Under the pieces are notes generated by a model. That model was not told where the DNA came from. It did not search any database and was given only the letters and a program-made list of their open reading frames with translations. From assembly GCA_028284265.1 (NCBI GenBank), contig JANQRZ010000011.1, positions 62,001 to 126,000 of the forward strand: a stretch of DNA of 64,000 nucleotides, written 5' to 3'. Position 1 is the stretch's first letter. Each line of letters opens with the position of its first letter. The DNA comes from Rhodothermales bacterium. Its GTDB lineage: Bacteria; Bacteroidota; Rhodothermia; Rhodothermales; JANQRZ01. Of the stretch, positions 36,298-46,160 are shown piece after piece. The translations under genes were made by a program, and so were the position numbers.

Positions 36298-37074
36298 CTA
36301 GCGACTCTTTCTCTTGCTAAAGAGTGCTTCGCTTCTAGCTACGTTGCCAGACTCTCTAATTTCGCTCCAGTAGTCCAGCATCCATTTGTCACCCGCCTCT
36401 GACAAGAACACGGGGAACGTACCATCGCTAGTCAGAAACGGCCTTTTTTTGAGTACGTCGCGCCTTGGTTTTCGGGTGGTGAAGTAATTCCAGTGTAGCC
36501 CACCAATGCTAAATCGAATGATCTCCATACCGCGTCCCCGTGCTACCTCGGGAGCTATCACTTGACCTGAAATGAGTTCTATGATCTTTGGATTAGTTAG
36601 AAGAAGGCATGGGTAGTGATGAGGTGGACCCGGATCAGCATCAAGTAATAGGTATCGCAGATGCTCCTCATCTTGGATATCGAGTGAGACATCTTTGAAT
36701 CCTACACTTTCGCTTACACTGATTCGCCAAAGCAACGAAAGGAGGAAGAGCTTGACAGACGGATAGTCAAGGCCTCGAATAACAAGCCGACCTGGAACCA
36801 CCTCCTCAAGATGGTCTTCAGGGTCGAAAATATTCTCCTTGACGTATTTCTCCCACCCTCCAATAATCCCATTATCACATGGGAAGCAAAGAAGATGCTC
36901 CTTTATCCCGCTCTGGTGAAGTTTGGGCTTCTTCTCGAAATTATCTGTGACTTCAGCGAACCGGCCTAAATCATCATATACCCCCTGATATAAGAATTCA
37001 GGTAAGATGTGTGACCGTATCAACGTGCGATGTTCCTTACAGAGCGCACAGATGCCTTCCCTCGTCCTTCCCAT
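36298..37074 (-). CDS. HNH-like zinc-finger protein of unknown function, probably acquired
   Basis: A 258-residue protein. The N-terminus has CALCKEHRTLIRSHILPEFL and then LLCFPCDNGIIGGWEKYV, i.e. two C-x-x-C pairs and an S-H-I-L-P segment, as in HNH-type zinc-ribbon domains. The catalytic residues cannot be assigned with confidence. The C-part is mixed alpha/beta without a motif I know. Base composition stands out: two 60-base lines I counted are 50% and 45% G+C against 63% for one in the M20 gene next door. No transposase or integrase is beside it. A nuclease or nucleic-acid-binding role is only an inference. Confidence 0.7.
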   Translation of the reverse strand: MGRTREGICALCKEHRTLIRSHILPEFLYQGVYDDLGRFAEVTDNFEKKPKLHQSGIKEHLLCFPCDNGIIGGWEKYVKENIFDPEDHLEEVVPGRLVIRGLDYPSVKLFLLSLLWRISVSESVGFKDVSLDIQDEEHLRYLLLDADPGPPHHYPCLLLTNPKIIELISGQVIAPEVARGRGMEIIRFSIGGLHWNYFTTRKPRRDVLKKRPFLTSDGTFPVFLSEAGDKWMLDYWSEIRESGNVARSEALFSKRKSR

Positions 37075-37248
37075 TTTTCATTGTCCGCGCTGATTGCAGC
37101 GAGCCTTCTCCACACCGCGATTGCCATGCAAGTTCCAGATCGTGTTACTTACTGCCCGGTGACTCGTCGACTGTCTGTCTGAGCCGGTCTCCTCGGTTTC
37201 TCGGCTGTACCTGTTGAGACCCCGTTCTTCACTCGACAGGTAGCAGCC

Positions 37249-37497
37249 ATGAAACCCACAATCCTGAACTTCAGCCGCCGCATTCTCGTCGCCCTCGCGC
37301 TCACCGGCAGTCTCGTCCTCTTCCCCCACTGCACCGGGAACGAGATGATGCGCCCCGACGGGGCCGATGTCTGCGACGATTCCTTCAATCAGGTACTCCC
37401 GGTCGGCACCTCCGAAGCCGACTGCAACGCCTCCTCCCGAGGCGAATGGCTCGACGGCGAGGGCGTCTGCTACTGCTTCGGCCAAGGCGAGGGTTAG
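37249..37497 (+). CDS. Small secreted Cys-rich protein
   Basis: An 82-residue protein with a signal peptide (RRILVALALTGSLVLF). A cysteine (PHC) lies close to the expected cleavage site, but the residues before it do not make a standard lipobox, so lipoprotein status is doubtful. The mature part of about 55 residues has four further cysteines (DVC, ADC, VCYC) and is acidic. I do not recognise the family. It stands alone between the HNH-like gene and the lamin-tail protein, 174 bases from the former. Confidence 0.6.
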   Translation: MKPTILNFSRRILVALALTGSLVLFPHCTGNEMMRPDGADVCDDSFNQVLPVGTSEADCNASSRGEWLDGEGVCYCFGQGEG

Positions 37498-37540
37498 GAG
37501 GCATCAAGCGCGGTCTGCTCTGTTGAACGCCCTGCTTCTT

Positions 37541-37628
37541 GTCACCTCGACAGAGCGAAGCGTCGGAGAGGTCCCCCACGTCATGGTGTTCTGAGGCGGT
37601 GGGGATCCCTCACGTTCGTTCGGGATGA
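37541..37628. repeat. Second copy of the GTCATCCCGAGCG-type inverted repeat
   Basis: The right part, 37600-37628, reads GGGATCCCTCACGTTCGTTC followed by GGGATGAC and matches the right arm of the element at 4933-5028 with a few changes. The left part from 37541 (GTCACCTCGACAGAGCGAAG) is a diverged complementary arm. It lies about 90 bases ahead of the lamin-tail gene and gives a false N-terminal extension there. Confidence 0.7.
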
Positions 37629-37715
37629 CGTTTGAAACAGACTCTCGGAGTAACCGCAGTTCCGCCGGGTGGGCTATACTGTGCGCCGACGTTCTCCCGA
37701 CTCGCTCGCGCCCGG

Positions 37716-40700
37716 ATGCCCGCGCTCGCCCTCCTGCTCTTCCTCCTCGCCCCTGCCGCGCTCGCGCAGGTGCAGGACGATTTCGCCGACGGCGACTTCA
37801 CCGCCAACCCGGCGTGGCAGGGCGACACGGACCGCTTCATCGTCGTCCCCTTCGGTGCGGACTTCGGGCTGCGCTCGGACGGCCTCGCCGAGAACGACAC
37901 CATCGCGCTAGCCACGATCTCCGACGTGGCATCCGGTCGGTGGGCCTTCACGTTCCGCCACGAGGCCAACCTGACCAACGCCAACGGCACCCGCGTTTAC
38001 CTCATCGCCGACACGCCCAACCTGAAGGGCGAAGTGCAGGGCTACTACATCCAGATCGGCACCAACAACTCGGACGAAATCCGGCTCTACCGGCAGGACG
38101 GATTGCCGACCGACCGGACCGAACTCGGCGCGAGCGACGGGGCGGTGGTACCGGGCGACGAGGGCACAATCTCGGTCGAGGTGCTGCGCGACGACGCGGG
38201 TGGCTGGCGCGTGAGCGTAGACGGCACGCCAATCATCGAGGATGTGACGGACGGCACGTACACCGCAAGCGCCGCGCTCGGCGTCTGGCTCAAGCACTCG
38301 ACCGCCAACGGCGCGGCGTTCTTCTGGGACGACTTCGTCGCCGACCCCGACTTCGAGGCCGACCTCTCCCCACCCGTCCCACTCGACGTCACGGTCACCG
38401 ACAACGGCGGCACCCTCCTCGTCCAGTTCGACGAAGAACTCGACCCGATCAGCGTCACGCCGAACGGCTTCCTGCTCGACGGCGGGATCGGCCAGCCCGA
38501 CGCCGCGAGCGTGGTCGGCGACGGCACGGTCGCCCAACTCACCTTCGCCCCTTCAATCCCGACGGACGACTACACCCTCACGATCTCCGGCATCGCCGAC
38601 CTGAGCGGCAACACGCTCGACGAGGCCACGCTCGACTTTTCATTCGAGGCAGACGAGACCCCGCCCGGCCTCATCAGCGCGGCGGCGCTCAGTGCGACCG
38701 AAGTCGAGGTCGTCTTCACGGAACCCGTCCTCGGCTGCGACGGAACGCTCTACGAGATCGCCCCGACGATTGGACAGCCCGGCGACATCCAGTGTCCGGG
38801 CGACGGGACGCGCTACGTGCTCGAACTCGGTGCGCCGCTCTCTGGACCGCAGACGTACACAGTGACCGCGACGGACATCGAAGACCTCAACGGGAACGTC
38901 ACCCTCGAAACCTCGGCGGGCTTTTTCTTCGGCGACTTCGACACGCCTGAGCCACGCGAAATCGTCATCAACGAGGTAATGTTCGACCCGCCCGACATCG
39001 CGAACGACGAGTACGTCGAACTCTTCAACCGGACTGCCGACCGAACCTTCGACCTCAGCGCCCTCACCCTCTCCGACAACGCCAGCACGCCGGTCCCAAT
39101 CACCGATCAGTCGACCGCGCTCGGACCGGGCGACTACGCCGTGCTCGTGCGCGACCCCGACGCCTTCCAGCTTCAATTCCCCGGCGTGCCGTTTATCGAA
39201 GTCACGGGCTTTCCCGCGCTCAACAACTCCGGCGACACACCGACCATCTGGTTTGGCGACACGGTCATCGACTCTGTGGCGTACCTGCCGAGTTGGGGCG
39301 GCACCGATGCCTCGCTCGAACGCAAAGACCCCACCGGGCCGAGCAACAGCGCGTCCAACTTCGCCACCTCCACCGACCCACGCGGCGGCACTCCCGGCGC
39401 AGAGAACTCTGTCTTCGAGGTCGATACCACGCCGCCCGTTCCGCTCGACGCCGAGGTATCGGGCGATGGACAGACGGTCACGGTTTTCTTCGATGAGCCG
39501 CTGAAGCCGGCGACCGTTGTTCCCGGCAGCTTCTCGATTGATGGTGGTGCTCCGGTCGTTGCCGATGCCGCCTATGACGAAGGCCAAGTCGCCGCCATCC
39601 TGACGCTGGCTGCACCACTCGATCCGGGGAGCTACACTGTCACCATCACCGGCGTCGAAGACCTCGCAGGCAACGCGACCGACGGAGCCACCATCGCTAT
39701 CACCTTCGACCCGGACCTGACACCGCCTGCGCTCGCCTCGGTCCGAGCACTCGACGCTACAACTGTCGCCGTCATCTTCACCGAGCCGGTGGCCCCAGCC
39801 TCGGCGGGCACGCCGACGAACTATGCTATCGACAACGGCATCGGGCAGCCGGTGAGCGTGGCAGTGGCCCCCAAAGGCAATCCGACGCGCGTGGTGCTCG
39901 CGCTCGGCACACCACTCATCGGGCCGCAGAGCTATACGCTGACGGCCTCGAACATCGCCGACCTGAACGGCAACGTGCTCGGCTCCGATTCGGCGACGTT
40001 CTTCTTCGGCGAGGGGGATGTGCCGGATGTGCGCGACCTCGTCGTCAATGAAATCATGTACGACCCACCGGACGTGTCGAGCGACGAGTATGTCGAGCTT
40101 TTCAACCGCTCTGACGGCCTCTTCGACCTGAGCGAGTTCACACTCTCCGACGAAAGCGCAACGGTGCCCATCGCCGACGCCTCGCTGTTTCTCTCGCCGG
40201 GCGAGTACGTCGCCCTCGTCCGCGATGCCGAGGCGTTCCAAGTGCAATTCCCCGGCGTATCGTTTGTTGAGGTGCCCGGATTCCCCGGTCTCAACAACGG
40301 CGGCGACGCGGTCGTCATTCGCTATGAGCCGAGCGGCTTGGTGGTGGATTCGGTCCGCTACGAGCCGAGTTGGGGCGGGAGCGACGCCTCGCTGGAGCGC
40401 CGTAGTGCCGATGGGCCAAGCAACGTGTCGTCCAACTTCGCTACCTCTGTCGATCCGCGCGGTGGCACCCCGGCGGCTCCGAACAGCGTCCCGCCCGACA
40501 CCGCTCCGCCGGTACCCACCGACATCGACGTGTCGAGTGACGGAACCACAGTCACTGTCTTTTTCGACGAACCGCTCGACGCAAGCTCGGTCGTGCCGGG
40601 CAACTTCGTGGTTGACAACGGCGCACCCACTATCGGTGAAGCGACCTACCTCGGCGATGAAGAGGCCGCCGTCCAGCTTGTGCTCACCGCTTCGCTCGCG

Positions 40701-42812
40701 GCGGGCGACTACACACTTACGATCACCGGCGTCACCGATCAACTCGGCAATGCCGCCAGTGGCGCAACGATTCCCTTCTCTTTCGAGCCTGATGAGACGC
40801 CGCCTGCGCTGCTACTCGCCTCTGCCACCGCTCCCAACCTCGTGGAGGTCCGCTTCTCGGAACCCGTCGCCGAAGCCTCGGCAGGCGATACGGACAACTA
40901 TGTCGTCGACAACGGCATCGGCCAGCCGACGGTGGTGGAATACGCGCCGGACGGCGACCTCGCCCGCGTCACGCTTGCCTTCACCACGCCGCTCACCGAG
41001 GGTACGCGCTACACGCTCACGGTGAGCAACATCGAAGACCTCGCCGGAAACGTGCTGGTCGAGGCGTCGGCTCCGTTCTTCTTCGGCGAGAGCGAGATGC
41101 CTGCGGTGCGCGAGATCGTCGTCAACGAAATCCAGTTCCAGTCGCCGCAGGGCAACGAGGGTGAGTACGTCGAGTTGTTCAACCGCTCCGACAAGAACTT
41201 CGACCTGAGCGCCTTCACCTTCGCCGACGCCGCGAGTACGCCCGCTGAGATCGCCGCCGCGCCGTTTTTCCTACTCCCCGGCCAGTACCTCGCCCTCGTC
41301 GCCGACGCTAAGACCTTTACCGCTGCATTCCCCGAAGCGGGGCCGTTCCTCGAAGTGGATGGCTTCCCCAACCTCAACGCCGGAGGCGATGCGGTCGTGA
41401 TCCGCTACACGCCGACGGGCGCAACAGTAGACTCGGTGCAATACGAACCCGGCTGGGGCACCTCCGATACCGCCACGCTCGAACGCATCGACCCGGACGG
41501 GCCGAGCAACAGCGGGTTCAACTGGGCCTCGTCGGAAGATCCGAACGGCGGAACACCGGGGATAGAAAACTCGGTATTCGCGCCCGACACCGGCGCGCCG
41601 TCCGTTGTCTTCGCTGAGCAACTCACCGAGACCAGCGTTCGGGTGTACCTCACCGAGCCGCTCGATCCCGCGTCTGTGCAGTCCGACGACTTCGCGCTAT
41701 CCGGTGGGGCGACGCCGGACTCGGTGCGCGTCAGCAGCGACGAGCCGACGGTAGACCTCGTCTTCGCGGGCGGCGTGAGCGGCGGCACGCTCACTATCGG
41801 CCCCATCGCAGACTTCGTCGGCAATCCCGGCGGCGAAACGACCGTAACGCTCGCTCGCCTCGCGCCGGTCGGTGGACTCGTCATCAACGAGACCATGTTC
41901 GACCCGCTCCGCGACGCCAACGACGGTCGGCTCGACGGGACCGAGTACATCGAGCTGCTCAACACGACGGACCTGACACTGACACTGACGCGAGTGCAGG
42001 TCACCGACGCGCAGGACGAAAATGGGAGTGTCCGCGACATCGACATCGGCGGTCGGCTGACGGGCGCCGTGCCGTTCGCCGCGCTGGAACCCGGTGGCTA
42101 TGCTGTCGCCTTCGCCGACACCAGCGTCTTCGGCGACCGCTTCCCCTCGCCGCCGAGTCAGAGCGCGCTCGCTGACTCATCGCTCATCGCCCGGTTCTAC
42201 TCGGCGACAGATTTTTCCGGCACGCTCCTCCTCCCCGTCGACCGAACGACCCTCTCGCTCACCAACTCCGAAGACACGATCCGCTTGCTTCGAGGCGATA
42301 GCCTCCTGGTCGACAGCGTGGCCTATGCCGACGACTGGCACCGGCTCGAACTCGACGATGCGACCGGCATCGCTCTCGAACGGATCAGCCCCGATGGGCC
42401 GAGCAGCGACGCGAGCAACTGGACCAGCAGCCTCGATCCCTCGGGCGGGACGCCGGGGCGACAGAACAGCGTCTTCCTACTACCGGGTGAGATGCCTGCT
42501 GCGCCCGGCCTGACAATCTCGCCTTCGCCATTCAATGCCCAGGTTGGGACGCAAATCAGCTACACGCTAGAGGCCGAAGCGGCCCTCGTCCGCGTTCGCA
42601 TCTTCGACGGGGCCGGGCGGCTGGTCCGCACGCTCGAAGACGCCGCGCTCGGCGGCAACACCGTCACCGGCACCCTGACGTGGCAGGGCCGCGATGACGA
42701 CGGGCGACAACTTCGCATTGGCATCTACATCGTCTTTCTCGAAGCCCTCGACCTACAAGGCGGGCGGACCGAGGCCTACAAAGAAGTCGCCGTGCTCGCA
42801 CGAACGCTGTGA
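37716..42812 (+). CDS. Giant secreted lamin-tail/Ig-like repeat protein
   Basis: A 1,698-residue exported protein starting at the ATG at 37716, which opens a signal peptide (MPALALLLFLLAPAALAQ). An N-terminal domain of about 200 residues resembles a lectin/laminin-G-like beta sandwich (inference). Then come Ig-like (SbsA_Ig-type) domains marked by TPP-x-L and DL-x-GN motifs, alternating with lamin-tail domains starting (V/I)(V/I)NE(V/I)(M/Q)F. Lamin-tail starts are at nucleotides 38955, 40032, 41109 and about 41876; the first three are exactly 1,077 bases apart. The last 90 residues are a FlgD-like Ig domain (VRIFDGAGRLVRTLED, GIYIVFLEALD) as found at the C-terminus of type IX-secreted or surface proteins. 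Likely a surface adhesin or scaffold; no enzyme motif is seen. Confidence 0.9.
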   Translation: MPALALLLFLLAPAALAQVQDDFADGDFTANPAWQGDTDRFIVVPFGADFGLRSDGLAENDTIALATISDVASGRWAFTFRHEANLTNANGTRVYLIADTPNLKGEVQGYYIQIGTNNSDEIRLYRQDGLPTDRTELGASDGAVVPGDEGTISVEVLRDDAGGWRVSVDGTPIIEDVTDGTYTASAALGVWLKHSTANGAAFFWDDFVADPDFEADLSPPVPLDVTVTDNGGTLLVQFDEELDPISVTPNGFLLDGGIGQPDAASVVGDGTVAQLTFAPSIPTDDYTLTISGIADLSGNTLDEATLDFSFEADETPPGLISAAALSATEVEVVFTEPVLGCDGTLYEIAPTIGQPGDIQCPGDGTRYVLELGAPLSGPQTYTVTATDIEDLNGNVTLETSAGFFFGDFDTPEPREIVINEVMFDPPDIANDEYVELFNRTADRTFDLSALTLSDNASTPVPITDQSTALGPGDYAVLVRDPDAFQLQFPGVPFIEVTGFPALNNSGDTPTIWFGDTVIDSVAYLPSWGGTDASLERKDPTGPSNSASNFATSTDPRGGTPGAENSVFEVDTTPPVPLDAEVSGDGQTVTVFFDEPLKPATVVPGSFSIDGGAPVVADAAYDEGQVAAILTLAAPLDPGSYTVTITGVEDLAGNATDGATIAITFDPDLTPPALASVRALDATTVAVIFTEPVAPASAGTPTNYAIDNGIGQPVSVAVAPKGNPTRVVLALGTPLIGPQSYTLTASNIADLNGNVLGSDSATFFFGEGDVPDVRDLVVNEIMYDPPDVSSDEYVELFNRSDGLFDLSEFTLSDESATVPIADASLFLSPGEYVALVRDAEAFQVQFPGVSFVEVPGFPGLNNGGDAVVIRYEPSGLVVDSVRYEPSWGGSDASLERRSADGPSNVSSNFATSVDPRGGTPAAPNSVPPDTAPPVPTDIDVSSDGTTVTVFFDEPLDASSVVPGNFVVDNGAPTIGEATYLGDEEAAVQLVLTASLAAGDYTLTITGVTDQLGNAASGATIPFSFEPDETPPALLLASATAPNLVEVRFSEPVAEASAGDTDNYVVDNGIGQPTVVEYAPDGDLARVTLAFTTPLTEGTRYTLTVSNIEDLAGNVLVEASAPFFFGESEMPAVREIVVNEIQFQSPQGNEGEYVELFNRSDKNFDLSAFTFADAASTPAEIAAAPFFLLPGQYLALVADAKTFTAAFPEAGPFLEVDGFPNLNAGGDAVVIRYTPTGATVDSVQYEPGWGTSDTATLERIDPDGPSNSGFNWASSEDPNGGTPGIENSVFAPDTGAPSVVFAEQLTETSVRVYLTEPLDPASVQSDDFALSGGATPDSVRVSSDEPTVDLVFAGGVSGGTLTIGPIADFVGNPGGETTVTLARLAPVGGLVINETMFDPLRDANDGRLDGTEYIELLNTTDLTLTLTRVQVTDAQDENGSVRDIDIGGRLTGAVPFAALEPGGYAVAFADTSVFGDRFPSPPSQSALADSSLIARFYSATDFSGTLLLPVDRTTLSLTNSEDTIRLLRGDSLLVDSVAYADDWHRLELDDATGIALERISPDGPSSDASNWTSSLDPSGGTPGRQNSVFLLPGEMPAAPGLTISPSPFNAQVGTQISYTLEAEAALVRVRIFDGAGRLVRTLEDAALGGNTVTGTLTWQGRDDDGRQLRIGIYIVFLEALDLQGGRTEAYKEVAVLARTL
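38955..41875 (+). repeat. Tandem 359-residue coding repeats in the lamin-tail protein
   Basis: Units start at 38955, 40032 and 41109, with exact 1,077-base spacing. Each has one lamin-tail domain (EYVELFNR, then DPRGGTPG or a variant) and two Ig-like domains (FFDEPL, then DNGIGQP). The third unit is shortened by about one Ig-like domain before the fourth lamin-tail domain near 41876. Confidence 0.85.
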
Positions 42813-42825
42813 GATTACTGAGCGA

Positions 42826-42875
42826 TTCGGGATACACTCAATCACCCAAACAGCCAATCCCTCAATCACTCAATG
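42826..42875. repeat. Octamer degenerate repeat
   Basis: The plus strand reads in 8-base units AATCACCC-AAACAGCC-AATCCCTC-AATCACTC-AATG within 42840-42875. It lies just after the lamin-tail gene stop and before the IscA-type gene. Only one arm is present. Confidence 0.6.
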
Positions 42876-42942
42876 TTAAAGGAACTGCCCCCGCGCGGCC
42901 CGGTTGTAGCGGGGCATCAAGACCAAGCCTCTACCGTGTCCC

Positions 42943-43314
42943 ATGAGCACGACAGCCGTATCCCCCACTGAGCCGACCTCCCGCCCTGCGCCGATCACAA
43001 TTTCTGACCGCGCGGCGTCCGAGGTCAAGCGCATCGTCGCCAACAAGCAGATTCCCGACGGCTATGGTCTCCGCGTCGGGGTCAAAGGCGGCGGCTGTTC
43101 GGGGATGAGCTACGTGCTCGGCTTCGACAAGGCGCGTGAGCACGACCTCCACTTCGAGATCGACGGCATTACCGTGTACCTCGACAAGCGTCATGGTCTG
43201 TATCTCATGGGTACCACCGTCGACTACCACGATGGACTCGACGCGCGCGGTTTTGTCTTTGACAACCCTAACGCCACGCAGACGTGTGGCTGCGGGTCCA
43301 GCTTCAGCGCCTGA
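42943..43314 (+). CDS. Iron-sulfur cluster assembly accessory protein (IscA/ErpA family)
   Basis: A-type carrier that delivers Fe-S clusters to apo-proteins. Of its 123 residues, the first 17 are a Ser/Thr/Pro-rich tail and the rest is the HesB-like domain (ITISDRAASEVKRIV). The three conserved cysteines are present in GGGCSGMSY and TCGCGSSF. It stands alone between the lamin-tail gene and clpC; there is no isc or suf cluster in the window. SufA, IscA and ErpA types cannot be separated. Confidence 0.93.
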   Translation: MSTTAVSPTEPTSRPAPITISDRAASEVKRIVANKQIPDGYGLRVGVKGGGCSGMSYVLGFDKAREHDLHFEIDGITVYLDKRHGLYLMGTTVDYHDGLDARGFVFDNPNATQTCGCGSSFSA

Positions 43315-43541
43315 CGGCTCGCTCAGCGCGGGCCGCCGTTCGGCAGCACGGAGCAACCGTTCATCCAGAGGGCACCGCCCCTCGCGCATCAACAGCGGCA
43401 GGCGGTGCGTTTGTTTTACGAAGCGCACCGTCCTCGGCCCGTTCTTTGTATCTATCGGGGTTGGCGACCTGATCCGCACCGCGTGCGGCCCTCCGTCGCT
43501 GTTTTGCCCCACCACCCGGCCCAGGCCAAGCAACTCCCTCC

Positions 43542-46082
43542 ATGGAAGGTAACTTTTCGAACCGCGTCCGCGACGTAATCTCCTACAGCCGGGAGGAAGC
43601 GATCCGGCTCGGGCACGACTACATCGGGACGGAGCACTTGCTCCTCGGCGTCATCCGCGAGGGCGAGGGCATCGCGGTCAAAATCCTCCGCAACCTCGGG
43701 GCGGACCTCCTCAAGCTCAAGAAGGCTATCGAGGACAGTGTTCGCTCCAGCGGTGGCACCCTCACGGTCGGGAACATCCCGCTGACGAAGCAGGCCGAGA
43801 AGGTGCTCAAGATCACCTACCTCGAAGCCAAGCTCTACAAGAGCGACGTGATCGGCACCGAGCACCTGCTGCTGAGTCTCCTGCGTGACGATGAGAACAT
43901 CGCCGCCCAGATTCTCCAGCAGGGCTTCTCGATCACTTACGACGCCGTCCGCGCCGAACTCGACTCGATCATCTCCGGCACCAGCTCCGGCCGCTCCTCC
44001 TCGCGCGGCGGTAGCTCGTCCGGTTCAGCCAGAGAGCGCAGCAAAATGGCAGAAAAAAGCAAAACCCCCGTCCTCGACAACTTTGGCCGCGACCTCACCA
44101 AGCTGGCCGAAGACGACAAGCTCGACCCCATCGTGGGCCGCGAGCGCGAGATCGAGCGTGTGGCTCAGGTCCTGAGCCGCCGCAAGAAAAACAACCCGGT
44201 ACTCATCGGTGAACCGGGCGTTGGTAAGACTGCCATCGCCGAGGGCCTCGCGCTCCGCATCGTCCAGCGCAAGGTGTCGCGTGTGCTCTATGACAAGCGC
44301 ATCGTCACGCTCGACCTCGCCGCTCTCGTCGCTGGCACCAAGTACCGAGGCCAGTTCGAGGAGCGGATGAAGGCCGTGATGAATGAGTTGGAGAAATCGC
44401 CCGAGGTGATTCTCTTCATCGACGAACTGCATACCCTCGTCGGCGCGGGCGGTGCGTCTGGCTCGCTCGATGCATCGAATATGTTCAAGCCCGCCCTCGC
44501 GCGCGGCGAGATTCAGTGCATCGGCGCGACGACACTCGACGAGTACCGCCAGTACATCGAGAAAGACGGTGCCCTCGACCGACGCTTCCAGAAAATCCTC
44601 GTCGAGCCGGCCACACCCGAGGAGGCGCTCGAAATCCTCAACAACATCAAGGATCGCTACGAGGACCACCACAATGTCCTCTTCAGCGAGGAAGCGCTCG
44701 ACCTTGCCGTCAAGCTCTCGGACCGCTACATCACCGACCGCCACCTCCCGGACAAGGCCATCGACGTGATGGACGAGGCAGGCGCGCGTGTCCACCTCTC
44801 CAACATCAAGGTGCCCGCCGAAATCCTCACTCTCGAAGCGCAAATCGAGGAGATCAAGGAGGAGAAGAACCAGGTTGTCAAGAGCCAGAAGTTCGAGGAG
44901 GCGGCCCAACTCCGCGACAAGGAGAAGAAGGTGCAGGAGGAGTTGGAAAACGCGAAGGAAGAATGGGAGCGTCAGGCCGAGACTGAGGTCCACGACGTTT
45001 CCGACATCGACATCGCCCAAGTCGTGGCGATGATGACAGGCATTCCGGTGGACAAGATTTCGTCGCCCGAGGGCCAGAAGCTGATGAAGATGGGCGAGGC
45101 GCTCATGGGCACCGTCGTCGGTCAGGACGATGCCATCGAGAAGCTAGCCCGTGCGATCCGCCGCACCCGCGCCGGTCTCAAAGACCCGAAGCGGCCCATC
45201 GGTTCGTTCATCTTCCTCGGCCCCACCGGCGTCGGCAAGACCGAGTTGGCGAAGCGTCTCACCGAGTTTCTCTTCGACAACCAGGAGTCGCTCATTCGGA
45301 TCGACATGTCGGAGTACATGGAGAAATTCTCCGTGTCCCGCCTCGTCGGTGCGCCTCCCGGCTACGTCGGCTATGAGGAGGGCGGCCAGCTTACCGAGAA
45401 GGTCCGCCGCAAGCCGTACTCGGTCGTGCTGCTCGACGAAATCGAGAAGGCGCATCCGGACGTGTTCAACATCCTGCTTCAGGTGCTCGATGACGGCATC
45501 CTCACCGACGGCCTCGGTCGCCGGGTGGACTTCCGCAACACGATCATCATCATGACCTCGAACATCGGTGCCCGCGACATCAAGAGCATGGGCAAAGGCA
45601 TCGGCTTCTCGCAGAGCAGCGACACGTTCGACTACAAGAAGATGAAATCGACGGTCGAGGACGCGCTCAAGCGGGTCTTCAACCCCGAGTTCCTCAACCG
45701 AATCGACGATGTGATCGTCTTCCACCCGCTCGAGAAGAAGCACATCTTCGAGATCATCGACATCATGCAGAAGGACCTCTTCTCGCGTGTCGAAGAGTTG
45801 GGGATCACGATCAAGATGGACAAGAAAGCCAAGAGCTTCCTCGTCGACAAGGGGTACGACCCGCAGTTCGGGGCGCGTCCGCTCCGCCGGGCGATCCAGA
45901 AGTACGTCGAGGACCCGATGGCCGAGTCCATCCTCTCCGACGACCTCGGCGAGGGCGACACCATCACGGTTTCCCACAAAGAGGGCGAAGAGTTGATCTT
46001 CAAGACTAAGAAGGCTCCGAAGGCCAAGGCGAAGAAGCCTGATGCGCCCGAAGAGGAGGAGCCTGCTGAAGAGCAGGAGTAG
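43542..46082 (+). CDS. clpC: ATP-dependent Clp protease ATP-binding subunit ClpC
   Basis: Hsp100 unfoldase of 846 residues that feeds ClpP. It has a double Clp-N domain ([15 protein letters not shown] at about 24-38; [14 protein letters not shown] at about 101-114) and a Ser/Gly/Arg linker (145-168). The first AAA+ module has Walker A GEPGVGKT at 223-230, and a UVR-containing middle domain ([18 protein letters not shown]) identifies it as ClpC rather than ClpB or ClpA. The second AAA+ module has [14 protein letters not shown]. An acidic tail ends the protein. No mcsA, mcsB or ctsR gene is nearby, and no CtsR operator is evident in the 227-base upstream spacer. Confidence 0.96.
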   Translation: MEGNFSNRVRDVISYSREEAIRLGHDYIGTEHLLLGVIREGEGIAVKILRNLGADLLKLKKAIEDSVRSSGGTLTVGNIPLTKQAEKVLKITYLEAKLYKSDVIGTEHLLLSLLRDDENIAAQILQQGFSITYDAVRAELDSIISGTSSGRSSSRGGSSSGSARERSKMAEKSKTPVLDNFGRDLTKLAEDDKLDPIVGREREIERVAQVLSRRKKNNPVLIGEPGVGKTAIAEGLALRIVQRKVSRVLYDKRIVTLDLAALVAGTKYRGQFEERMKAVMNELEKSPEVILFIDELHTLVGAGGASGSLDASNMFKPALARGEIQCIGATTLDEYRQYIEKDGALDRRFQKILVEPATPEEALEILNNIKDRYEDHHNVLFSEEALDLAVKLSDRYITDRHLPDKAIDVMDEAGARVHLSNIKVPAEILTLEAQIEEIKEEKNQVVKSQKFEEAAQLRDKEKKVQEELENAKEEWERQAETEVHDVSDIDIAQVVAMMTGIPVDKISSPEGQKLMKMGEALMGTVVGQDDAIEKLARAIRRTRAGLKDPKRPIGSFIFLGPTGVGKTELAKRLTEFLFDNQESLIRIDMSEYMEKFSVSRLVGAPPGYVGYEEGGQLTEKVRRKPYSVVLLDEIEKAHPDVFNILLQVLDDGILTDGLGRRVDFRNTIIIMTSNIGARDIKSMGKGIGFSQSSDTFDYKKMKSTVEDALKRVFNPEFLNRIDDVIVFHPLEKKHIFEIIDIMQKDLFSRVEELGITIKMDKKAKSFLVDKGYDPQFGARPLRRAIQKYVEDPMAESILSDDLGEGDTITVSHKEGEELIFKTKKAPKAKAKKPDAPEEEEPAEEQE

Positions 46083-46101
46083 CCGCCTCGGCTGCAACCT
46101 C

Positions 46102-46137
46102 AAGCGCCCCACTACCGACTCTGGTAGTGGGGCGCTT
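46102..46137. terminator. Strong terminator between clpC and serC
   Basis: AAGCGCCCCACTACC at 46102-46116 pairs perfectly over 15 bases with GGTAGTGGGGCGCTT at 46123-46137 around a 6-base loop. CGCTTT follows on the plus strand. It lies between the convergent stops of clpC and serC and probably serves both. Confidence 0.88.
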
Positions 46138-46160
46138 CGCTTTAGGCGATCAGGCTACGT

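Noticed and set aside
38640-40742. A 700-codon open frame opposite the lamin-tail gene
   Set aside because: Arises from the codon bias of a Gly/Asp/Thr-rich repeat gene; its own repeats mirror the sense repeats.
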